Of a stretch of DNA of 64,000 nt, positions 59,308-64,000 are shown in pieces. The stretch's first letter is position 1. Each line of letters opens with the position of its first letter. The translations under genes were made by a program, and so were the position numbers. This DNA comes from Gemmatimonadota bacterium (GTDB lineage: Bacteria; Gemmatimonadota; Gemmatimonadetes; Gemmatimonadales; GWC2-71-9). The notes beneath the pieces were generated by a model that made no database searches, was not told the DNA's origin, and saw nothing but the letters and a program-made list of their open reading frames with translations. The stretch is from assembly GCA_003169895.1 (NCBI GenBank), contig PNAE01000007.1:1524296-1588295 (forward strand). The letters are read 5' to 3'.

Positions 59308-60186
59308 TTGGAATCTACCGCTCCGCCGGCGCAGCCTTCGCTGGTATCACCCGCCTGGGTGGCAGCGCACTTGAGCGATGCCGACCTGGTGGTGCTGGAC
59401 TGTTCGTGGTATCTGCCGCCCTCGGGCCGGAACGCCGATGCGGAATACGAGGCTGCGCACATCCCCGGCGCGGTGCGCTTCGACCTCGACGCGGCCAGCG
59501 CCACTGACACCGACCTCCCGCATATGCTCCCCAGCGCCGAGCACTTTTCGGTCACGCTGGAGCGCCTGGGAATCCGTCCGACCGATCGAGTGATCTGTTA
59601 CGACAGCAGCGGCGTCAACCTGAGTGCCGCACGCGTGTGGTGGATGTTCCGGGTCTTCGGTCACCGGAGCGTTGCCGTGCTGGACGGAGGCTTCCTGGCA
59701 TGGTCGGCGGTGACTCGGCCAGTGCAGCGAGGTATTGTGCGCCGTCAATCGGCCGGTTATCCCAAGCCCGAGGTTGATCCGGCGTTGGTGCGCGACCGCG
59801 CGCAAGTCGAGCGTCTGGTCGCTGGCGACGGCATCGCCCAGATCGCCGACTGCCGCCCGGCGCCCCGGTTTCGCGGCGAAGTTGACGAGCCGCGGCCTGG
59901 TGTGCGCCGGGGCCATGTTCCGGGTAGCCGGAACGTGCCGTATGCGGACCTGACCGACCCGGCGACCGGGATGATGCGCTCTCCCGCGGCGTTGCATGCA
60001 CTGCTGGTGGAACAGGGGTTCGACGTTGCCCAGCCGATTGTTGCACTGTGCGGGTCGGGTACCAGTGCGTGTGCGCTGGCGCTTGCTGTCGAAGTGATCC
60101 GCGAATCGGGTGCGCGGGCGGTCGGCCCCCCGGTTGCTGTTTACGATGGGAGCTGGTCCGAGTGGGGGAGTGCCGGAAACGCGTAA
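59308..60186 (+). CDS. Thiosulfate/3-mercaptopyruvate sulfurtransferase (tandem rhodanese)
   Basis: A 292-residue two-domain rhodanese. I take TTG 59308 as the start because the family N-terminus (SLVSPAWVAAHLSDADLVVLD) begins there; the track start lies inside sufE. The inactive N-terminal domain contains EYEAAHIPGAVRFDLD. The C-terminal domain has the active Cys in VALCGSGTSACAL, a loop close to the CGSGVTA form of mercaptopyruvate enzymes. It moves sulfane sulfur to cyanide or thiols. Divergence from sufE suggests shared control of sulfur trafficking. Confidence 0.87.
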   Translation: MESTAPPAQPSLVSPAWVAAHLSDADLVVLDCSWYLPPSGRNADAEYEAAHIPGAVRFDLDAASATDTDLPHMLPSAEHFSVTLERLGIRPTDRVICYDSSGVNLSAARVWWMFRVFGHRSVAVLDGGFLAWSAVTRPVQRGIVRRQSAGYPKPEVDPALVRDRAQVERLVAGDGIAQIADCRPAPRFRGEVDEPRPGVRRGHVPGSRNVPYADLTDPATGMMRSPAALHALLVEQGFDVAQPIVALCGSGTSACALALAVEVIRESGARAVGPPVAVYDGSWSEWGSAGNA

Positions 60187-60190
60187 GACG

Positions 60191-60238
60191 TGAAACGTAA
60201 GACGTGGGGTCTCCCCTATCGACGGAGGCCCCGTTTCA
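60191..60238. terminator. Possible terminator hairpin between convergent genes
   Basis: TGAAACG pairs with CGTTTCA, with an inner GGGG/CCCC pair, in the 83-bp spacer between the rhodanese and O-antigen ligase 3' ends. The left side also repeats AAGACGTG. The pairing is interrupted, so the call is tentative. Confidence 0.4.
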
Positions 60239-60269
60239 TCTTTGACGTCTCACGCCTTCAGCCGCCCGG

Positions 60270-61901
60270 CTACCGTCCCAGACGCACTCCGCACCGTCGG
60301 GCCGCGGCGATCGACGCGGGCCAGCGGGGTGCCATCCGTGCCGCCGCAACGATATCGGGGCGGGCGTCAGTGCAGTTCAATCGCTGCGCCAGCGCGATGC
60401 GAATCGGATAGCTTCCGGGGTCGATCCGCGCCGCCCAGGCCAGGCGCCCGATCGATCGGCCCGTCCCGGCGACAGCGTACGCGGTCGTCTGCAATCCACT
60501 GCGCAGGGTCACCATTCCGAGTAGCACCGGTAGTACCACCGCCCATCGCGACGTCCGGCGGGGCGCCTCCGTGTCCTCCGTGAATGCACCGTCGCTTCGC
60601 TGCAGCAGCGCACCGACGCTCAATGCCACAAAGAGCAGCGGCGCTGGCAGCAACAGCACGGCATCGAAGTTTCCCTCGACAAATGCGACGGTGAGTAACG
60701 CGAGCAGCGTCGCGCCGGCCAGGACCCGGTCGCCACTGGCGCGCCCAGCGACAATGGCGCGCCAGGCGATCGCCGCGCCGAGCAGCATCGCGGCGAGGAC
60801 GCCGGCGCCACCGAGCTCGCTGAAGAGCGCCATCCAGTCGCTACTCGGCCAGGGATTGATCGGCACGACATCACCGAACGCCCACGAGGGGTCAGTGGGC
60901 GGTGCGACGTCCGCATACCGGACTGGCCAGTTGCCTGGGCCGATGCCGACCAGTGGATGGCGGAGCGCGAGGTGCACGGTATTGCGATACTGCAGGACGC
61001 GCCCGTGACCGGATCCCTCATCGTGATTGGCGATGCCGATCAGGGTATCGCTGTACGGTGATGCAGAGCGCCAGGCGAGCCGGTTCGGCAGCAGGATCAC
61101 GGCGGCGACCGCTGCCACGATCACCACGCCGAGCATTGTGCCGCGGCCTCGAACCAACGCCAGCGCATGCCGGCGTCTGGCGGCGACGCAAACCAGGACG
61201 AGTGCCGCGATCCCGGCGCCCGATCCGATCCATGCCGCCCGCGAGCGAGAGAGGATGATCGCGGCGACCAGCAGGCCGGAGCCCAGCATAGCAACCACCG
61301 CAACGAGCCGACGCCGAGCGCTCAGCGTCACAAGCACGAGTACCGGTAGCGCCAACCCTGAAAAGTGTGCCATGAAGTTGCGATTGCCGAATGTGCCGCC
61401 CGGTACCCGGTTGGTCGCGAACAGAGGGCTGTCGAGCCCGTACGCCTGAGCGAGGCCGGTTCCCGCGCCGACGACCCCCGCCACCCCGCACCACCCGATC
61501 AGTACCTGACCCGAGCCGGAGGCAGCGATGTGCCGGGCGGTGACCAGCGCGGCGGCGCCAGTCAGTATCAGGGACCCGGCGCGCAGTGCCAGCCAGCCAT
61601 TGCTCGCCAGCAGGCTGCTCCCGATCACGACGAGAATAAGGAGCGAAAGCGCCCAGATGGCGGCGGGTCGCAGCCCGCGGGGCGTCGGACGAGCCAGCAG
61701 CACGGCGAGCCACGTTACGAGATGGACGACCGTCTCCTTGGGAAGCTGATGCCGATCGAGGTCCGTAGGTGCCGCAGGGAGCGCAACGAGGACCGCCAGC
61801 ACGAGGCCCGCGCCAAGCAGGTGGGCGGCCGCCTGCGTTGGCCATCGGGTAGCGGCGGCGAAATCGAGGGCGGGCGGCGTGGGGACCGGTGGCAGTGTCA
61901 C
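60270..61901 (-). CDS. O-antigen ligase/Wzy-like polytopic membrane protein
   Basis: A 543-residue protein starting at GTG 61901 with about ten to twelve membrane helices. The Wzy_C/O-antigen ligase signature is visible in HPLVGIGPGNW, before a large loop ending in SDWMALFSELGGAGVLAAML. Such proteins ligate or polymerise surface polysaccharide on the periplasmic side, using undecaprenyl-linked sugar donors. The C-terminal segment after the last helix (RIALAQRLNCTDARPDIVAA) looks like a short helical repeat. No other polysaccharide genes are adjacent, so the polymer is unknown. Confidence 0.8.
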   Translation of the reverse strand: MTLPPVPTPPALDFAAATRWPTQAAAHLLGAGLVLAVLVALPAAPTDLDRHQLPKETVVHLVTWLAVLLARPTPRGLRPAAIWALSLLILVVIGSSLLASNGWLALRAGSLILTGAAALVTARHIAASGSGQVLIGWCGVAGVVGAGTGLAQAYGLDSPLFATNRVPGGTFGNRNFMAHFSGLALPVLVLVTLSARRRLVAVVAMLGSGLLVAAIILSRSRAAWIGSGAGIAALVLVCVAARRRHALALVRGRGTMLGVVIVAAVAAVILLPNRLAWRSASPYSDTLIGIANHDEGSGHGRVLQYRNTVHLALRHPLVGIGPGNWPVRYADVAPPTDPSWAFGDVVPINPWPSSDWMALFSELGGAGVLAAMLLGAAIAWRAIVAGRASGDRVLAGATLLALLTVAFVEGNFDAVLLLPAPLLFVALSVGALLQRSDGAFTEDTEAPRRTSRWAVVLPVLLGMVTLRSGLQTTAYAVAGTGRSIGRLAWAARIDPGSYPIRIALAQRLNCTDARPDIVAAARMAPRWPASIAAARRCGVRLGR

Positions 61902-61985
61902 GGCAGGTCAAACATATCGACTAGTTTGCAGATGGGACGGGCAGCAGGAGTGGTATCCGGCAAGATCACACGCTTTCGAGGGGCA

Positions 61986-62585
61986 ATGACCGCGGACGAC
62001 GACACGTTCGAACCGTTCGACGACTCAGGCGACGGCGATCGTCCGGCTGCCGTTCTTGCCGCGACCGATCGGCCGGTGCCGATCGAAGTGCGCGAGATCG
62101 CCGACGACCGAGTTCCCGACGGAATGAGTTGCCTCGGCACCTTTCTCGATTCGAAGCTTGTCGCGCGATGCGTCGTTCCGCCGGGAGCGGCAGCCTACTT
62201 CGATAAGCACGCGGTGTTCGGCCAGCCCCGGCAGTTGGTGCTCGCAGCCCGCGAGGAGGACCCTGGCCTGCAATGCGAGTTGTACGCCATCGTGCCGCTG
62301 CCGCCCGAGCCCATGAGCGAAGACGAGGACAGCGAGCCGGAGCCGTGGGCCGCATCGGTGCCGTCGTCGCAGTACGAGCGAGTGGTGGCCAACGACCGCC
62401 AGCTGGACGAACGTGGCGACCGGCCGATGGCCGCGGTGCTGCTCGGCTCGATCGTGCGGTTCCAGAAGGATCGCAAGCACCCGGAAAGCCTGCCGCTCGA
62501 GACCATGGACGTGCTGGCGAAGATCGTGTCGGGCCGGGTGGTGGAAGCCGTTGACAAGGTGTTGGAGGATTTGCTGGGACCGTAA
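61986..62585 (+). CDS. Hypothetical cytoplasmic protein
   Basis: A 199-residue protein from ATG 61986, with GAGGGG just upstream, inside a longer track ORF. No signal peptide or membrane segment. The N-terminus is acidic (TADDDTFEPFDDSGDGD). The middle has CLGTFLDSKLVARCVVPPGAAAY and an acidic loop (EPMSEDEDSEPEPW). The end is helical (PLETMDVLAKIVSGRVVEAVDK). No family was recognised. It lies 36 bp ahead of the second rhodanese gene and may be co-transcribed with it. Confidence 0.6.
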   Translation: MTADDDTFEPFDDSGDGDRPAAVLAATDRPVPIEVREIADDRVPDGMSCLGTFLDSKLVARCVVPPGAAAYFDKHAVFGQPRQLVLAAREEDPGLQCELYAIVPLPPEPMSEDEDSEPEPWAASVPSSQYERVVANDRQLDERGDRPMAAVLLGSIVRFQKDRKHPESLPLETMDVLAKIVSGRVVEAVDKVLEDLLGP

Positions 62586-62621
62586 CGCCCCGTGTCTGTA
62601 GCGCTCCTGGGAGATGCTGTC

Positions 62622-63503
62622 ATGCCACCAGTACCCGTGTCACCGATCAACTCTCGCGGCTATGCGCGTCCCGACGTCCTTGTGGATTGCGACTGGGTGG
62701 CCACGCGCCTCATCGATCCCAAGGTCCGGTTGCTGGAATCGAACGAGGACCTGCTGCTGTACGACACCGGACACATCCCGGGTGCGGTGAAGATCGACTG
62801 GGTCAACGACCTCAACGACACGGTGGTGCGCGACTACATCGACCACGACCGGTTTCAGGCGCTGTTGCGTGAGTGCGGGATCGACGACGACACGACCATC
62901 GTTTTCTATGGGGACAAGAACAACTGGTGGGCCTGCTACGCGTTCTGGGTCTTCCAGCTCTTCGGCGTCCGCCGCTGCAAGCTGCTGGATGGCGGCCGGG
63001 CGCGCTGGGTCGACGAAGGCCGTGGGCTGACCACCGACGCGGCGCGGCGCCGGCGAGGGAACATCAGCGTGGGTCCGCGCGACGATGGGCCCATCCGGGC
63101 GTTCAAGGAAGATGTCCTCGCACACGTCAACGCCAAGCGGCCCCTGGTGGACGTTCGCTCACCGGAGGAATATCGCGGCGAACGCCTGCACATGCCCGAT
63201 TATCCCAACGAAGGCGCGATGCGGGGCGGGCACATTCCCGGCGCGCGCAGCGTACCCTGGGCCCGCGCGGTCGATCCGGCGGCGCACACGTTCCGCACGG
63301 CGGAGGAATTGCGCCAGATTTACCAGGCGGAGCAGGGACTCGTGCCCGGCGATGATGTCGTGGTGTATTGCCGGATCGGCGAACGCTCGTCGCATACCTG
63401 GTTTGCCCTGACCTATCTGCTCGGTTGGCCGAACGTTCGCAACTACGACGGATCATGGACCGAGTGGGGGAACGCCGTCAGGGCGCCGATCGAACGGCCG
63501 TGA
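62622..63503 (+). CDS. Thiosulfate sulfurtransferase (CysA/SseA-type rhodanese)
   Basis: A 293-residue two-domain rhodanese. ATG 62622 is preferred, with GGGAGA about seven bases before it. The N-terminal domain has [17 protein letters not shown]. The C-terminal domain has the catalytic Cys in [15 protein letters not shown], the CRxGERS form typical of thiosulfate-specific enzymes. It is thus likely to differ in donor from the CGSGTSA enzyme 2.5 kb upstream. WTEWGN near the end is a usual rhodanese ending. Confidence 0.9.
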   Translation: MPPVPVSPINSRGYARPDVLVDCDWVATRLIDPKVRLLESNEDLLLYDTGHIPGAVKIDWVNDLNDTVVRDYIDHDRFQALLRECGIDDDTTIVFYGDKNNWWACYAFWVFQLFGVRRCKLLDGGRARWVDEGRGLTTDAARRRRGNISVGPRDDGPIRAFKEDVLAHVNAKRPLVDVRSPEEYRGERLHMPDYPNEGAMRGGHIPGARSVPWARAVDPAAHTFRTAEELRQIYQAEQGLVPGDDVVVYCRIGERSSHTWFALTYLLGWPNVRNYDGSWTEWGNAVRAPIERP

Positions 63504-63519
63504 CCCGCTATTATTGATC

Positions 63520-64000
63520 ATGCCCACGACAGTACCCGGTGTCCCCACATTCCAGCAGCTCGAGCCTCCAGCCGACGGCGACGCGATCACCTTCGACGGC
63601 AGCACACTCACTGTCCCCGATGCGCCGATCATTCCATTCATTGAAGGCGATGGCACCGGGCCCGATATCTGGCGCGCCTCGCGGCAGGTACTCGACGGTG
63701 CGGTGCGGATCGCCTACGGCGGGGCGCGGCGGCTCGCGTGGTTCGAGGTGTATGCCGGCGAGAAATCCAAAGCCCGGTTCGATTCATGGCTGCCCGACGA
63801 TACGCTGGCCGCGATCCGTCATTATCTCGTCGCCATCAAGGGGCCGCTGACGACGCCGGTGGGCGGGGGGTTCCGCTCCCTCAACGTGGCACTGCGCCAG
63901 CAACTCGATCTCTATGCCTGTGTCCGGCCGGTGCGGTGGTTCCCCGGTGTTCCCTCTCCGGTCAAGGATCCCGCCGCGGTGGACATGGTGATCTTCCGCG
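63520..64000 (+). CDS. icd: NADP-dependent isocitrate dehydrogenase (5' part; runs off window)
   Basis: This gene is not in the ORF track because it is open at the window edge. From ATG 63520 the first 160 residues read as bacterial NADP isocitrate dehydrogenase: [20 protein letters not shown] (substrate/nucleotide region), [21 protein letters not shown], and the isocitrate-binding [20 protein letters not shown] with conserved Ser, Asn and Arg residues. It makes 2-oxoglutarate in the TCA cycle. The gap to the rhodanese stop is 16 bases. Confidence 0.95.
   Translation, partial: MPTTVPGVPTFQQLEPPADGDAITFDGSTLTVPDAPIIPFIEGDGTGPDIWRASRQVLDGAVRIAYGGARRLAWFEVYAGEKSKARFDSWLPDDTLAAIRHYLVAIKGPLTTPVGGGFRSLNVALRQQLDLYACVRPVRWFPGVPSPVKDPAAVDMVIFR

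Noticed and set aside
1-64000. CRISPR arrays, tRNA or rRNA genes, prophage structural genes
   Set aside because: No spaced direct repeats, cloverleaf-type sequences or rRNA-like stretches were recognised by eye. The P63C gene alone does not make a prophage, since it lies inside IS ends. A tRNAscan/Infernal run would be decisive.

Overview
The window is a GC-rich (roughly two-thirds G+C by eye), densely coded stretch of a Gram-negative chromosome. It has TonB-dependent outer-membrane receptors, many exported hydrolases with Gly/Arg-rich inserts, zinc-ribbon Ser/Thr kinases, DUF885, DUF5916 and sortilin-like BNR proteins, and a pyrophosphate-type phosphofructokinase. This mix fits Gemmatimonadota best. 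That placement is inferred from protein flavour only; no rRNA or tRNA gene was recognised. Shine-Dalgarno sites are common, and many gene pairs overlap by GTGA, ATGA or TTGA.

Layout. 1-10.6 kb (minus strand): a partial Ser/Thr kinase, a transketolase-family enzyme, a GH89 alpha-N-acetylglucosaminidase coupled to a DUF885 protein, and a large metzincin-type metalloprotease. 10.9-13.4 kb (plus): a tight four-gene operon of a small CPPxC-tailed protein, a multi-pass membrane protein, a histidine kinase and a LuxR-type regulator whose receiver domain needs a CTG start. 13.4-28.7 kb: a GH78 rhamnosidase, a DUF5916 outer-membrane protein, a serine hydrolase, a dehydrogenase, a secreted protein built of two repeats, a MaoC hydratase, a penicillin-acylase-family hydrolase, a Tat-type class V aminotransferase and a PPi-dependent phosphofructokinase. 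28.7-34 kb: an aminotransferase diverging from an acyl-CoA dehydrogenase (also apparently CTG-started), followed by an 859-residue protein made of two malic-enzyme modules.

33,983-37,989 is a complete mobile element. It has 28-bp perfect terminal inverted repeats, an 8-bp target duplication (CGCTAACC) and an IS1-family DDE transposase. It also carries passenger genes that are unusual for IS1: a DUF3467-like protein with a candidate antitoxin and RelE-like toxin pair, a P63C-domain protein divergent from the transposase across a shared operator-like repeat array, a 47-residue basic peptide and a secreted protein of host-like composition. It landed on the stop codon of the malic-enzyme gene and directly upstream of a large Ser/Thr kinase gene.

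38-49.9 kb: the kinase and a coupled membrane-anchored protein, a sortilin-like BNR exoprotein, a small membrane protein, an AsmA-like protein, a hybrid kinase/receiver protein without the usual phosphoacceptor His, and elongation factor P. 49.9-56.5 kb: two tandem paralogous TonB receptors; the upstream one is broken by an internal, out-of-frame deletion. 56.5-64 kb: an ABC exporter, a small acidic protein, SufE divergent from a rhodanese, an O-antigen-ligase-like protein, a hypothetical protein, a second rhodanese and the start of NADP isocitrate dehydrogenase.

The most promising items are the IS1-type element with its passenger module and operator array, the CPPxC small-protein/membrane/two-component operon, the tandem malic enzyme with a degenerate first module, the apparent CTG starts, and the TonB paralogue deletion.
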